Counted from the first letter of the stretch, positions 25,901 to 35,240 are shown. The stretch is 64,000 nucleotides of DNA from Thermoplasmata archaeon (GCA_028864975.1 JAGWLG010000003.1:1-64000), one strand, 5' to 3'. Numbers and translations: made by a program. Notes: a model not told the origin generated them from the letters alone.

Positions 25901-28900
25901 ACCGTAGGGTCGACGAAGATCGTGAGCTCCGCGACCGGACTTGTGGCCACGACGCCGTTCGAGTCTGACACGCTCACCGAGACGTTGAAGTGCCCCGCGG
26001 CCGACGCGGCACAGCTGACCGCGGCTACCGAGCCCGCGCAACCGGTAGGGAGGCCCGTCCAGACGAACGTCGCGACGCCTCCGCTCCCGGGGGCGCCCAC
26101 GGAGGTCGAAAGGACCAGCGCCTGCCCGACGTCGGCCTGGAAGGACGCGGTGCCGTTCACGGTGGACGTGGGCACCGTCAGGGACGGGTCAGCGTAGACC
26201 GTATAGGACGCCGACGTGGCGACGGAGGAGGAGACCCCGTTGGAGTCAGCGACCGAGACGGCGACCGTGTAGGAGGTCCCCCCGGCCGTCGGAGCGCAGA
26301 CCACGGACGGTGCGTTGACGAGCGTGCATCCCAGCCCGGCCGGCGACGTGCTCCAGGTGTAGGTGGTGTAGGTGCCTGTCCCCATCGTCGCCGTGGTCGT
26401 GAAGGTCACCGTCTGGCCAACATCGGCGGAAGCAACGCTGGCGAGGGGGGTGGAGGCCGAGGGGTCGGCGAAGACCGTGAAGGTGGACGACGTCGCGGCG
26501 GCCGAGGTCGCACCGTTCGAGTCCGAGACGGACACGGCGACAGTGTAGCTGCCGGCCACCGTGGGGGTACACGAGATCGACACCGCGTTCGCCACGGTAC
26601 ATCCCAGGTTGGCGGACGAGGGGGTCCAGGTGTAAACGTCGCCACCGCTCCCACCGCTCGCGAGGGTGGAGAAGGTCGCCGACTGAGAGAGGTCGACCGA
26701 GGCCACGTTCGGGGTCGGGGTGGAAACCGAGGGGTCCGAGAAGACCGTGTAGCTCGCTGAAGTGGCTGCGGGAGACGTCACGCCGCCCGAGTCGGTGACG
26801 GTCACGGTCACCGTGTAGGAGGTACCGGGGGCCCCCGGCGCGCAGGTGATGCTCGCGGAGTTCGCGAGCACGCAGTCGAGGTTCACCGAGGACTCGGTCC
26901 AGGTGTAGGTCGCGTAGCTGCCCGTGCCCGCGCTCGCCGTGGTGCTGAAGGTGAACGTCTGCCCCACATCCACGTTCGGCAGGCTGGGCGAGGGGACGGA
27001 GACGAGCGGCCCGGAGCTCACCGAGAAGCTCGCTGAGGTCGCGGACGGGGAGGCGGCCCCGTTCGTATCGGTCACGCTCACCGTGACCGTGTAGGTGCTC
27101 CCGGTCGCCGTGGGCACGCAGTTGATCGATGCGCCGCTTCCCAGCGTGCAACCGAGGTTGGTCGAGGACTCCGTCCACGTGTAGGAGGTGTACCCTCCCG
27201 TTCCCCCTGAGGCGGAGGTGCTGAAGGTCACCGCTTGCCCCACGTCCGCGGCAGGGAAGCTGGGCGAAGGGACGGCGACCGAGGGGTCGACGAAGACCGT
27301 GTAGCTGCCCGACGGTGCGGCAGCGGAGGTGAACCCGTCAGAATCCGTGACCGAGACCGACACGGTGTAGGTGGTCCCTGCCACGGTTGGGGTACAGCTG
27401 ATCGAGGGGGCGTTGGCGAGTGTGCAGCCCAGGTTCGCCGAAGAGTCGGACCAGGTGTAGGTGGGGTACGGCGCGAGACCTCCTGCGGCCGTGGTGCTGA
27501 ACGTGACGGACTGGGTGAGGTCGACCGTGGCCGAGCTTGGGGAGGGGGTGGTCAAGGAAGGATCTGCGTAGACCGTGTAGGTCGCGGAGATGGCGGAGGA
27601 GGAGGTCGCTCCGTTCGAATCGGTGACCGCGACCGCGACCGCGTAGCTGGTGGAAGGCGTGGTCGGTACGCAAACCACGGTCGCGGCGCTCACGAGCGTA
27701 CAGCCGAGACCCGGAGCGGACTCCGTCCACGCGAAGGTGGTGTAGGTCCCCGTACCGCCGCCCGCGGAGGTGGAGAACGTCAGCGATTGCCCGACGTCGA
27801 CGGTCGCGAGGTTCGGGGAGGGGACGGTCGCTGTCGGGTCCACGTAGACGATGAACGAGAGCAAGGTGGCGCTCGGGGAGGTGTAGCTGTTCGAGTCCGT
27901 GACCGAGACCGAGACGGTGTAGGAGCCTGCGGCGGTCGGCGTGCACGTGATTGAAGAGGACGAGCCCAGGGCGCAGCCCAGGTTGGCCGAGCTCTGGCTC
28001 CACGAGAAGCTGTTGCCGCCGCTGCCCCCGCTGGCTACCGTCGTGAAGGTGAAGGCCGGTTGCCCCAGGTCCCACGAGGGGACGGAGGACGAGGGGCCGG
28101 AGACCGAGGGGTCGGTGTCCACCGTGTACGATAGGGCGCTGCTCGTGAGAGTGAAGCCGTTCGAGTCCGTGACGCTGACCTTCACGGAGGGGAAGTTCCC
28201 GCTCGCCGAAGGGGTGCAGGAGAGGGCGAGCGTGCTCGCGGAGATGCAGCCCGACGGTAGGCCGGACCAGGCGTAGGTGTTGCCTCCCGACCCCAGGGTC
28301 GAGGTCGAAGAGAGGACGACGGTCTGTCCGACATCGATCCCCGCGGACCCCGGGGCCCCTGAGGGAGTGACGATCGTGGGGTCCGCGTAGACCGTGAGAG
28401 AGGCCGAGGTGGCGCTTCCCGAGATGACGCCGTTGGAGTCCGTGACGTCGACGCTCACCGTGTAGGAACCGACGATGGTGGGCGTGCAGGAGATCGAGGA
28501 GGCGGACCCCAGCGTGCAGCCCAGTCCTGCTCCGGACTGCGTCCACGTGAAGGCGTTCCCCCCACTTCCGCCGGTCGCGCTCGTCGCGAAGGAGAAGGCC
28601 GGTTGGCCCAGGTCCCACGAGGGGACGGAGGAGGAGGGGACGGAGACCACGGGGTCGCTGTCGACGGCGAAGGAGAGGGCCGAGCTGGGGACCGAGACCC
28701 CGTTCGAATCGGTCACGGTGACGGTGATCGAGGAGAACGTGCCGGCCGCGGAAGGCGTGCAGGCGAGCGCGTTGGTGCTAGAAGAGAAGCACCCGGTCGG
28801 GAGTCCGCTCCAGGCGTAGGTGTTCCCGCCCGAACCGAGCGTCGAGGTCGTGGAGAAGGTGAGCGTCTGTCCGACGTCCACCGAAGGCGTGCTTGCCGTG

Positions 28901-31900
28901 GGGGTGGTGATGGTCGGGTCGGCATACACGGTGAAGGAGGACGAGGTCGCCGCCGCGGAAGTGAAGAGGTCCGAGTCCGTGACCGCGACACTCACCGTGT
29001 AGCTTCCTGCCAGGGTCGGGGAGCACGAGATCGAGACCGCGTTCACGAGCGTGCAGCCGAGCGCGGCCGCGGACTGCGTCCAGGTGTACGTCGGGTACGA
29101 GCCGCTCCCCCCGCTGGCGGTCGTGGTGAAGGTGAAGGCGGGCTGGCCCAGGTCGAGGGACCCTACACTGGACGAGGGTACGAGGACCGAGGGGTCGCCG
29201 TAGACCGTGAACGAGGCGGAGGTACGGGCCCCGGAGGAGCCTCTCCCGGTGTCGCTGATCGAGACGGTCGCCGTGAAACTCCCGGTCGATACCGGGGTGC
29301 AGGAGATGGAGGAAGTGTTCGCGAAGGTGCAGCCGGCGATGCCCGAGGAGGCGGTCCAGATGTACGTGAACGTCCCCGTGCCGCTCCCCGCGGTCGTGCT
29401 GAAGGTGACGGACTGGGAGAGGTCCGCCGAGGGGACCGAGGGGGAGGGCACCGTGGCCGTGGGAGCCCCGTCCACCGTGAAGGAGGCCGAGGTGACGACG
29501 GGGGAGGTCCCGCCGTTCGAGTCTCTCACCTGCACGCTCACGGTGTACGGACCTGCGGCCGTCGGGCTGCAGGAGATGGACGCGGCGTTCGCGAGCGTGC
29601 ATCCGAGGCCGCCCCCCGATTGCGACCAGGTGTACGTGCTGTAGGTCCCGGTGCCCAATGAGGCGACCGTCGTGAAGGCGAAGGTGGCTCCCACGTCGGC
29701 CACGGCCCGGCTGGGCGAAGGGGCCGACGCGACGGGATCCGCGAAGACGGTGAACGGGGCGGAGGTCGCCGCCGTGGAGGTGAACCCGTTCGTGTCCGTG
29801 ACCTTGACGGAGACGCTGTAACCCGTCGAAGCCGCCGTGGGGGTGCACGTGATCGTGTTCGTGCTGGACGCCCCGCACCCGAGGTTGAGAGAGGACGGGG
29901 TCCAGGCGTAGGACGTGTAGGGGGCCCGGCCGCCCGAGGCCGTGGTGCTGAAGCTGAACGTCTGCCCGACGTCCACGCTGGGAACGGAGGGGACCGGGGC
30001 CGAGACCGAGGGGTCGACGTTGACCGTCTCCGCGGCCGAGGTCTGCGTCGAGGAGGTCCCGCCCGCGGAATCGGTCACGAAGACCGAGACGGTGAAGGGA
30101 GAGCCGGCGGCGGAGCTGGGCACACAGGTGATCGTCGCCGAGCTCACGAGGGCGCAACCGAGGTTCGAGGAGGACGCCGTCCATGTGTACCCACGGTAGG
30201 TCCCGGTCCCTCCGCTCGCGGTGGTGCTGAACGTGAAGGGCTCCCCCACATCCACGTTGGGCTGGCTCGCCAGGGGCACACTGACCGACGGAGCTCCCGT
30301 CACGGTGAAGCTGCCGCCGGATCCCGTGCTCGCCCCACCGGTGTCCGAGGCGTTCATCCAGACCGTGTACGTTCCGGGGGTCGTCGGGGTGCAGCTCATC
30401 GAGAAGACCCCCGTCCCTCCGTAGACGTTCAGGGTGGGGGCGAGGCAGCCGAGCCCCGCAGGGCCTTCCCAAGCGCCCCCCGAGTCCGAACCCGTCCCGA
30501 CCGCGGACAGGTTCGACCACAGAGTGACGGTCTTGCCCAGACCGCTCATGAAGGGAGGGGTCGCGGGAGCGGACCCGGGCGGGGTCATCGTGAGCGGGTC
30601 CTGCTGGAGGAGCGCCGAGATGACCGAGACCGTGTTCGATCCCTGGTTCGTGACGTAGAGATTGTTCGTGTTTGCGGCGAAGGTGATCGAGTCGGGGGTG
30701 TTCTGGACCGTGAGCGTCGCGACCACGGAGGTCCCGCTGATCACGCTCACCGAGGCCGAGCCCGAGTTCGTGACGAAGATGTTCCCATTGGCGGGGTCGT
30801 AGACGAGCGAGTCGGGAGCGGTCCCGACATTGATGTTCGTGACCGTAGGGGGGGCGGCACAGGAGGACCCGCTGAAGGCGTTCACCTGGTTGTTGCCCGT
30901 GCTGGCGACGTAGAGCATCCCGTTCGCGGGGTCGTAGATGATCGAACCGGGGGTGTTCCCGACCCCGAAGTTCTGGAGGACCGCGTTGGTGCTGTCGCTG
31001 ACACAGGAGACCTGGTTCTTGCCCTGGTCGACAACGAAGAGAAGGTCGCTCGCAGGGTCGAAGGCGAGGTTCGTGGGCTTGGCCCCGCCGGGGAGTCCGC
31101 TCACGGCGCTCTTGACGACGGCGTTCTTGGTCGCGGGACCCACGGCGCAGGTGGTCGTGCCGCAGATCGCGGAAACCGTGTTGCTCCCTCCGTTCGCGAC
31201 GTAGACCTCGCGGTTGTGAGGGTCGAACAGGTCGAATGTGGGTTGCGTACCTGTCGCATCCGTCACCTCGAGGTGGGTGGCGTTGAGCACCGCGACCTTG
31301 CCGCTCGTCGTCTCGGTCACGTACATCTCGTTGTCCGAGGGGTCGTACGCGATGAAGCTGGGAGCCGTCGCGATGTTCACCGAAGCCGTCCAGGAGAGCC
31401 CCTGGAGCAGGCTGACGTTGGTCCCTCCGGTGTTGGCGACGAAGACCGTCTGGTTGAGGGGGTTGAACGCCCCCGCCGAGGGTCCAACGCCTCCGGTGAA
31501 GTTCCAGATCGTCTTGCCCGCGCTGATCACGGAGACCGCGTTCCCCGTCCCATCTTCGACGTAGACGTACCCGTTCGCCGCGTCGTAGATGGAGAACTGG
31601 GGGCCTCCGAGCGTTGGGGGGTTCGCCACGACGGTGCCGATCTCCGGGGAGGAGGTTTGGGGAACCTCGAGTTCCTGTGTGGGGGGCACCTCGGTCCCTG
31701 CCGCGCCCGACGCAGGAGAGCCGACGGGGAGCGGCGGAGCCGCGCTGGGAGCCGAGGCCGCGGCTCCGACGGAGCCGACGGGAGCTACCGATGCAACGGC
31801 GACCGCGCCGGAGGAGGGGGGGTGGGTGGCCAGCGGAATGGCCGCGCCTACGGGTGCGATGGGAGCGATGCTCGTCACTCCTGGGGCAGGAGTCGTCGCG

Positions 31901-32130
31901 GAGCGGGGCGATAGACTGGTCGGCGTGGATGGCGCGACGTTTAGAGGCCCGGCGAGAACCCACGGGCCGTGGGACCCAAGGGGGAGGCTGGGCAGATGGG
32001 AAGCGGAGCCTGCCCCGGGCGCGAGGGCCCCTCCGCCGAGCCAGGCCACGAGGCCCAACAGGGTCACGAGGAGGATCGGTCCCCGAAGGACGTTCGTTCG
32101 GTGGCGGCCTGGTTCGCGTTGCGTCTTCAT
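22987..32130 (-). CDS. Giant YVTN-propeller / cysteine-stapled Ig-repeat surface protein
   Basis: A protein of about 3047 residues. The start at 32130 gives a signal peptide (about 17-40). A low-complexity region follows, then eight YVTN-like propeller repeats (about 180-510; each like YDPANGNIFVTNSGSxSVSVISG). About 22 Ig-like repeats of 85-100 residues come next, each with a DVGQxxxFST start, a W-containing strand and usually a paired LGC...ISC motif about 11 residues apart. One PKD domain, two PEGA domains (WIAGSV... and WIAGSL...), a transmembrane segment (IPLWSLLLLLLVLLLGIILV) and a roughly 110-residue acidic cytoplasmic tail end the protein. A role in adhesion or as cell-surface stalk is inferred. 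Many N-x-S/T sites fit glycosylation by the nearby AglB. Confidence 0.9.
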   Translation of the reverse strand: MKTQREPGRHRTNVLRGPILLVTLLGLVAWLGGGALAPGAGSASHLPSLPLGSHGPWVLAGPLNVAPSTPTSLSPRSATTPAPGVTSIAPIAPVGAAIPLATHPPSSGAVAVASVAPVGSVGAAASAPSAAPPLPVGSPASGAAGTEVPPTQELEVPQTSSPEIGTVVANPPTLGGPQFSIYDAANGYVYVEDGTGNAVSVISAGKTIWNFTGGVGPSAGAFNPLNQTVFVANTGGTNVSLLQGLSWTASVNIATAPSFIAYDPSDNEMYVTETTSGKVAVLNATHLEVTDATGTQPTFDLFDPHNREVYVANGGSNTVSAICGTTTCAVGPATKNAVVKSAVSGLPGGAKPTNLAFDPASDLLFVVDQGKNQVSCVSDSTNAVLQNFGVGNTPGSIIYDPANGMLYVASTGNNQVNAFSGSSCAAPPTVTNINVGTAPDSLVYDPANGNIFVTNSGSASVSVISGTSVVATLTVQNTPDSITFAANTNNLYVTNQGSNTVSVISALLQQDPLTMTPPGSAPATPPFMSGLGKTVTLWSNLSAVGTGSDSGGAWEGPAGLGCLAPTLNVYGGTGVFSMSCTPTTPGTYTVWMNASDTGGASTGSGGSFTVTGAPSVSVPLASQPNVDVGEPFTFSTTASGGTGTYRGYTWTASSSNLGCALVSSATITCVPSSAAGSPFTVSVFVTDSAGGTSSTQTSAAETVNVDPSVSAPVPSVPSVDVGQTFSFSTTASGGRAPYTSYAWTPSSLNLGCGASSTNTITCTPTAASTGYSVSVKVTDTNGFTSTAATSAPFTVFADPVASAPSPSRAVADVGATFAFTTVASLGTGTYSTYTWSQSGGGLGCTLANAASISCSPTAAGPYTVSVQVRDSNGGTSPVVTSASFTVDGAPTATVPSPSVPSADLSQSVTFSTTAGSGTGTFTYIWTASSGIAGCTFANTSSISCTPVSTGSFTATVSISDTGRGSSGARTSASFTVYGDPSVLVPSSSVGSLDLGQPAFTFTTTASGGSGSYPTYTWTQSAAALGCTLVNAVSISCSPTLAGSYTVSVAVTDSDLFTSAAATSSSFTVYADPTITTPTASTPSVDVGQTLTFSTTSTLGSGGNTYAWSGLPTGCFSSSTNALACTPSAAGTFSSITVTVTDSNGVSVPSSALSFAVDSDPVVSVPSSSVPSWDLGQPAFSFATSATGGSGGNAFTWTQSGAGLGCTLGSASSISCTPTIVGSYTVSVDVTDSNGVISGSATSASLTVYADPTIVTPSGAPGSAGIDVGQTVVLSSTSTLGSGGNTYAWSGLPSGCISASTLALSCTPSASGNFPSVKVSVTDSNGFTLTSSALSYTVDTDPSVSGPSSSVPSWDLGQPAFTFTTVASGGSGGNSFSWSQSSANLGCALGSSSSITCTPTAAGSYTVSVSVTDSNSYTSPSATLLSFIVYVDPTATVPSPNLATVDVGQSLTFSTSAGGGTGTYTTFAWTESAPGLGCTLVSAATVVCVPTTPSTSYAVAVAVTDSNGATSSSAISATYTVYADPSLTTPSPSSATVDLTQSVTFSTTAAGGLAPYPTYTWSDSSANLGCTLANAPSISCTPTVAGTTYTVSVSVTDSDGFTSAAAPSGSYTVFVDPSVAVPSPSFPAADVGQAVTFSTSASGGTGGYTSYTWTESSTNLGCTLGSGASINCVPTATGSTYTVTVSVTDTNGAASPSATSASFSVSSGPLVSVPSPSLPNVDVGQTFTFSTTASAGTGSYATYTWTESSVNLDCVLANSASITCAPGAPGTSYTVTVTVTDSGGVTSPAATSASYTVFSDPSVSTPTPNVASVDLSQSATFSTLASGGSGGDVYTWTPSSANLGCTVANAVSISCTPTVAGSYTVAVSVSDSNGATSAAATSSTFTVFADPSASTPLASVASADVGQTVTFTTTATMGTGTYTTYTWSTSPAGLGCTLVNAPSVVCAPTAGGTSYTVAVSVADSNGVSSSVATSASYTVYADPSLTVPTSTVNGTASFQADVGQALVLSTSVGAPGSGGVATFVWTGLPTGCAGSVAAVSCAASAAGHFNVSVSVSDSNGVVATSPVAELTIFVDPTVATPFQYPATVDVGQYVTWWLSLAGGSGVYANFTWANLPSPWNCFGTAYTSAPFCVPASSDIGTLTVSVQATDAEGWVVVSPSVQLTVYADPALLPTSLTVNGTAATVADLGETLVLSTGVSSPGSGSLSAYTWSGLPSGCSGSGSSVTCVPTSPGTFTASASATDSNGASATSAPVAFTVNSPLLVPIPTSSSPSGDVGQSVVFTVAPLQGTTPYATYGWSGLPASCTGTATPSVTCTLAAADVGALLISLRVTDAVGWTAGSLGAVGLTVFADPSVASPTANRTSADVGQSAAFSVVVSGGSGGLSYVWSGLPSSGCTGTSSAFVTCTFASLYSGTITVSVTDSNGISASPALGLVYTAFPDPAVAAPSASPGTGGIDVGQSATFTTTVVQSGSGGDLFSWSVSAPGLFCPGGSSRSVACTASVAGIYTVRVAVKDSNGGWGSASSASYTVLADPTVLTPVASPSLLDVGSSVTVRTVASGGNASSYTYLWTGLPSGCASTTSSVACALTAAGEFLVAVSATDANGFVVPSGSLLLVVHPALSVSASAVPSSVVVGVSTTFFALTSGGTGSATVNWTFGDGSRGSGATVGHAYATAGTYTARVWVNDTAGASSLENLTVVVVAPVVPPSPWIAGSVTPTGANVYIDGRATSVSAGGFNATVAAGTHWVEAWLTGYEAYSANLTVENGQGVRIAIVLTPVVAPSPAWIAGSLSPSSAGLWVDGSPVALVSGSFNLSLTAGKHFVHAWEAGYSAYSSNVTVAQGQGVTLSISLTAVSSTTKVAQGSGLNAEIPLWSLLLLLLVLLLGIILVGLLVRRHRPRPRTPLQWDEPEESLAELVGAARLRAAKGETTPSPEEEGPVEIEHEGPSLNAEEAGAEAGGAGGVVVAEEASEGDESQAPAPSQEWHEGEDPQAEAETAAPAPSEESSEGGGPSASDPAQEGTEGEDDSSPPSSEPGEGTDSQEPAPPQDE

Positions 32131-32560
32131 GTTCTTACGGGGTCGGGGCGGCGAGAAGGAAGTGTGAGGGGAGCCCGGACCTGGTCCACCACTGGGAATC
32201 CAAGCTCCTACCAAGGTCGACCGCGCCGATGGGCGCTCGACCGCAGGGGATCGACATCGCTTCAGCGGACTCCAGGGGAATCGTAAGAGAGGGGCCCGAG
32301 TCCATTACCGTTTGGTAACGTGGGATGGCGTGCGATGTCTTGGCATGCGCACGGCCCCGTATGAGAGCCTGGGAAAGGCCCGAACCGCAGTGGCAGGCGG
32401 CTCTTGCAGCCGGTGGGGGGTGGGAGGCCCAGGTCCCGACTCCGCATAGGGTGTTGCCGCCCCCGACCGGGGTAGGACGAGAACCCCTGAGGCAACCGAT
32501 AACCGCTCCGAGCGCTCTTCTCCAGTCTCCCGAGACGAGGGGGAGAAGGAGCGGGGTCTC
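32131..32560. other. Divergent intergenic region with a small palindrome
   Basis: This separates the giant surface protein (left, minus) from a small zinc-ribbon gene (right, plus). The only structure I see is TTACC-GTTT-GGTAA at 32305-32318, a perfect 5-base inverted repeat that could be an operator. No clear TATA box was found for either gene. Confidence 0.4.
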
Positions 32561-32962
32561 GTGGCGAACGGTGTCCTTCAGTGCCCCGGCTGCGACTGCC
32601 GATTCAACTACCTCTACACCCCGGGCGGTTCCTTTCATGCGCTGCGGCTCGGAGTTCGACGGAGCTTCAAGTGCCCTCGGTGCAGGAGGCGACAAACCTT
32701 CGACCTCGGTCCTGACAAGATCGATCCGACGCTGAGCTCGTACGATGATCGGGTCGGGTGGAGGGACCTCGTCCTGGCCCTGGGACCGCTTGCCGCGGGC
32801 GTCGCCGCGACCCTGGTTCTCCGTTCGATGGTATCGCCGGAGCTCTGGGTCGCTCTTCCCTCCCTGCTGGGCACGGCGTGGCTGATCGGGTTCGCGACGC
32901 TGACGATCGCCATGGGTTCCCCTCCCCAGTTCGAGGGCCCTCTTCCCTCGCCGCGACCCTGA
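32561..32962 (+). CDS. Zinc-ribbon membrane protein
   Basis: A 133-residue protein beginning at a GTG preceded by GGAGAAGGAG. Residues 8-42 hold CPGC and CPRC pairs separated by about 27 residues, a zinc ribbon. Two hydrophobic segments follow (about 68-87 and 92-115). Zinc ribbon plus a membrane hairpin is a common archaeal design, with the ribbon expected in the cytoplasm. No function is known. The next gene begins 79 bases downstream on the same strand. Confidence 0.7.
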   Translation: MANGVLQCPGCDCRFNYLYTPGGSFHALRLGVRRSFKCPRCRRRQTFDLGPDKIDPTLSSYDDRVGWRDLVLALGPLAAGVAATLVLRSMVSPELWVALPSLLGTAWLIGFATLTIAMGSPPQFEGPLPSPRP

Positions 32963-33041
32963 GCGGCCACGGTCCAAGGGCATGGGCCCGGGGCACGTCC
33001 GGAGCCTGGACCTAGAAGAGGACGCGAAGGCTGGAGACGCT

Positions 33042-33593
33042 GTGGAGTCCGGCGATAGGTCGAACCGACATGTGCGCCCCGCGCGCCCCGAGGACCGGGA
33101 AGGCATGGCCCGAGTGCATGTCGAGACCTGGAAGACGACCTACCGAGGCATCGTTCCCGACGAGCACCTGGACCGGCTCACCGTGGAGAGCGACCTTCGG
33201 CGAGGGTTCGGTTCCTGGTTGGGCGCCCCCCCTCCAGAGGTCGCGGCGTTCGTCGCCGAGGCCCGGGAACCGGGTGTCGTGGGGTTCGCCGTGGGAGGGC
33301 CCAATCGTGACGAGGACCTCAGGTTCACGGGAGAACTCGGGGCGATCTATGTGCTGAAGGAGCACCAAGGGCGGGGACTGGGACGCGAGCTCGTTTCGCA
33401 CGTTGCTCGACACCTGCTCGACCACGGCCACACCTCGATGTTGTGCTGGGTCCTCGAGGCGAACACCTCCCGGGGATTCTACGAGCGGCTCGGGGGGAAG
33501 GTCGTGCGCCGAGAGGTCCGTCCCGCGGCCGGCACCCGCCTCCCCGAGGTCGCCTACGGCTGGGATGATCTCTCTAGGCTCTTGTCCCGATGA
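33042..33593 (+). CDS. GNAT N-acetyltransferase
   Basis: A 183-residue acetyltransferase from the GTG at 33042, which has GGAG five bases upstream. An in-frame ATG at 32982 is possible but adds 20 atypical residues. The opening VRPARPEDREGMARVHVETWKTTYRGIVPD matches the common GNAT group with a TTYxGI segment. The acetyl-CoA loop is HQGRGLGRELV, and the end NTSRGFYERLGGKVV is the typical last helix-strand. The substrate is unknown. Confidence 0.85.
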   Translation: MESGDRSNRHVRPARPEDREGMARVHVETWKTTYRGIVPDEHLDRLTVESDLRRGFGSWLGAPPPEVAAFVAEAREPGVVGFAVGGPNRDEDLRFTGELGAIYVLKEHQGRGLGRELVSHVARHLLDHGHTSMLCWVLEANTSRGFYERLGGKVVRREVRPAAGTRLPEVAYGWDDLSRLLSR

Positions 33594-33665
33594 CCTGGCC
33601 GGCCCGCGCGCGGCGGGAGCGGCGAAGCGGAGGGGCAAGAGGGCCGCCCTTCGCCCCCCTCGTTG

Positions 33666-34268
33666 TCACTTCACTTTCTCGTAGTCGATCGCGACGGCGA
33701 AGATCAAAGGGAAGATCGGGTCGATGGGCGCGAGCATGTCGATGTTGTACGTGTCGCGGATCGCCACCCACGCCTCGTGGACCTTCGCGCAGTCCTGGCC
33801 CTGAGCGTTCTTGATGAAGAAGTTGTGACGCATCAAGTTCCCTGAGGTCGAGAGGAGCGGCTGTCCGTTCGGGTAGACCGCGCTGGCCTGCATCCCCGCC
33901 ATGAGCCCCCGGTTGAGGGTGATGAGGACGTGGGGAGCCCCCGCGTTGTCCACCAGCGTGAAGGTGGAAGAGTTCGACCCCCCTTCCTTCTTCAGCGTCG
34001 CGCAACGCTGTCCCGATCCGTTGTTGAGCGCGTAGGTCATGTTCACGCTCCGGGTGGCCATTCTCCCCAGGTAGCCGCCGCCCAGGGCGGACCCGAGGAG
34101 GTTCCCTCCGATGTTCTGTCCCGCGTCCCCTTGCACCATGAAGAGGGTCGACTTGTTCGAGTCCATCACCCGATAGCTGTGCCCCAGGCTCAGCATCTGG
34201 TGCTGCACCAGGAAGTTCTGTTGGCCGTGGAGTCCCAACATTTGGCTCAAGGTGGGTGGCGCTGCCAT
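33666..34268 (-). CDS. LURP-one / scramblase-like (Tubby C-terminal fold) protein
   Basis: A 200-residue protein from the ATG at 34268. The pattern FLVQHQMLSLGHSYRVMDSNKSTLFMVQGD at residues about 15-45, then alternating strands and a final hydrophobic helix (DPIFPLIFAVAIDYEKV), matches the LURP-one/phospholipid-scramblase superfamily (a beta barrel around a central helix). Such archaeal proteins have no settled function; membrane-lipid or nucleic-acid contacts have been suggested. It is convergent with the acetyltransferase on its left and divergent from PCNA on its right. Confidence 0.75.
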   Translation of the reverse strand: MAAPPTLSQMLGLHGQQNFLVQHQMLSLGHSYRVMDSNKSTLFMVQGDAGQNIGGNLLGSALGGGYLGRMATRSVNMTYALNNGSGQRCATLKKEGGSNSSTFTLVDNAGAPHVLITLNRGLMAGMQASAVYPNGQPLLSTSGNLMRHNFFIKNAQGQDCAKVHEAWVAIRDTYNIDMLAPIDPIFPLIFAVAIDYEKVK

Positions 34269-34408
34269 GTTCCTCGGTTCCCGATGCTCCGAGACCCGCA
34301 TGAATCCTTCGGTCACCTTTCCCCGCTGCACCGGCTCTTGCCCCGGCCCTAGGGTCGGCTTGCCTTCCCCCGGGGGATGCCACACCCCCGGATTCGAGAG
34401 CGAGAAAC

Positions 34409-34417
34409 ACCTTTAAG
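34409..34417 (+). promoter_or_regulatory. TATA box of the PCNA gene
   Basis: ACCTTTAAG lies about 30 bases before the chosen ATG at 34446, with adenines (GAAAC) just upstream as in a BRE. This predicts a leader of about six bases. Confidence 0.65.
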
Positions 34418-34445
34418 CGGGGCTTCGTGTGCGGAACCCCGTCCT

Positions 34446-35192
34446 ATGCCGATGTTCCGGGCCCGGGTCCGCATGGAAGTCCTGCGCGAGCTCGTCGGGG
34501 TCGTTTCGACCCTGGTCCCGGAGATGAAGCTCGTCGTCTCCAAGGACGGCGTCGAGGTCAAGGCCGTCGACCCTTCCCACGTCGCGATGCTGGTCGCGAA
34601 GCTCAAGAAGGAGGCGTTCGAGGAGTTCCAGGGCGACACGACGGAGATCGGGCTCGACCTGGAGAAGGTCCGCGAGGTCCTGGCGCTCGCCCGCCCGGGC
34701 GATGTCCTTGACGTGACCTTCGACGCGGGAAAGGGCAAGCTCGTGGTCTCGGTGGGGAAGCTCTCGCGGATGATGTCGGTCGTCGACCCCGCGGGGATCA
34801 GCCAGCCCAAGGTCCCTTCGGTGAATCCCACGGCCAAGGTCGTGCTCAAGATCGACGAGCTCCGCCAAGGGATCCGCGGGTCGGAGTCCATCAGCGACCA
34901 CGTGACCTTGAGCCTCGACCATGAGAACTTCACGCTCCACTCGGAAGGCGAGAACGACCAGGTCAACCTCAAGATCGGCAAGGAGGCGTTGACGCTGCTC
35001 GACGCGAAGGAGCCGGTGAAGAGCATGTACCCGCTCGATTTCTTCTCCAACATGGTGAAGTCCATCACCAGCGCCGAGGAGGTCACGATGGCCCTAGGCA
35101 CGCAGTACCCGCTCCGGCTCGACTTCTCGCTTGCCGGGGGCCGCGGGGACGCGCAGTTCCTCCTCGCTCCTCGCGTCGAGGACTCGGACTGA
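34446..35192 (+). CDS. pcn: DNA polymerase sliding clamp (PCNA)
   Basis: A 248-residue clamp, the standard PCNA length. It forms a trimeric ring that tethers polymerase, ligase and FEN1 to DNA. Recognisable parts are the opening FRARVRMEVLRELVGVVSTLV, the segment KDGVEVKAVDPSHVAMLVAKL (the family's AVDPSHVAL-type motif), the interdomain loop near residue 120, and the C-terminal YPLRLDFSLAGGRGDAQFLLAPRVE that binds PIP boxes. I chose the ATG at 34446 from the TATA position. An upstream in-frame ATG at 34377 precedes the promoter. Confidence 0.96.
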   Translation: MPMFRARVRMEVLRELVGVVSTLVPEMKLVVSKDGVEVKAVDPSHVAMLVAKLKKEAFEEFQGDTTEIGLDLEKVREVLALARPGDVLDVTFDAGKGKLVVSVGKLSRMMSVVDPAGISQPKVPSVNPTAKVVLKIDELRQGIRGSESISDHVTLSLDHENFTLHSEGENDQVNLKIGKEALTLLDAKEPVKSMYPLDFFSNMVKSITSAEEVTMALGTQYPLRLDFSLAGGRGDAQFLLAPRVEDSD

Positions 35193-35240
35193 ACGCCCTC
35201 CAGCGCGGACCTCCCTCGCGCCGTTGCTCGGTCGGGCTGT

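Noticed and set aside
22987..32130. Regularly spaced repeats suggesting a CRISPR or satellite array
   Set aside because: The periodicity is about 260-300 bases, stays in frame and encodes Ig-like protein domains. There are no short identical repeats with unique spacers.
32131..32214. Upstream start for the giant surface protein
   Set aside because: The added 28 residues are proline-rich and would precede the signal peptide. The ATG at 32130 places the signal peptide normally.
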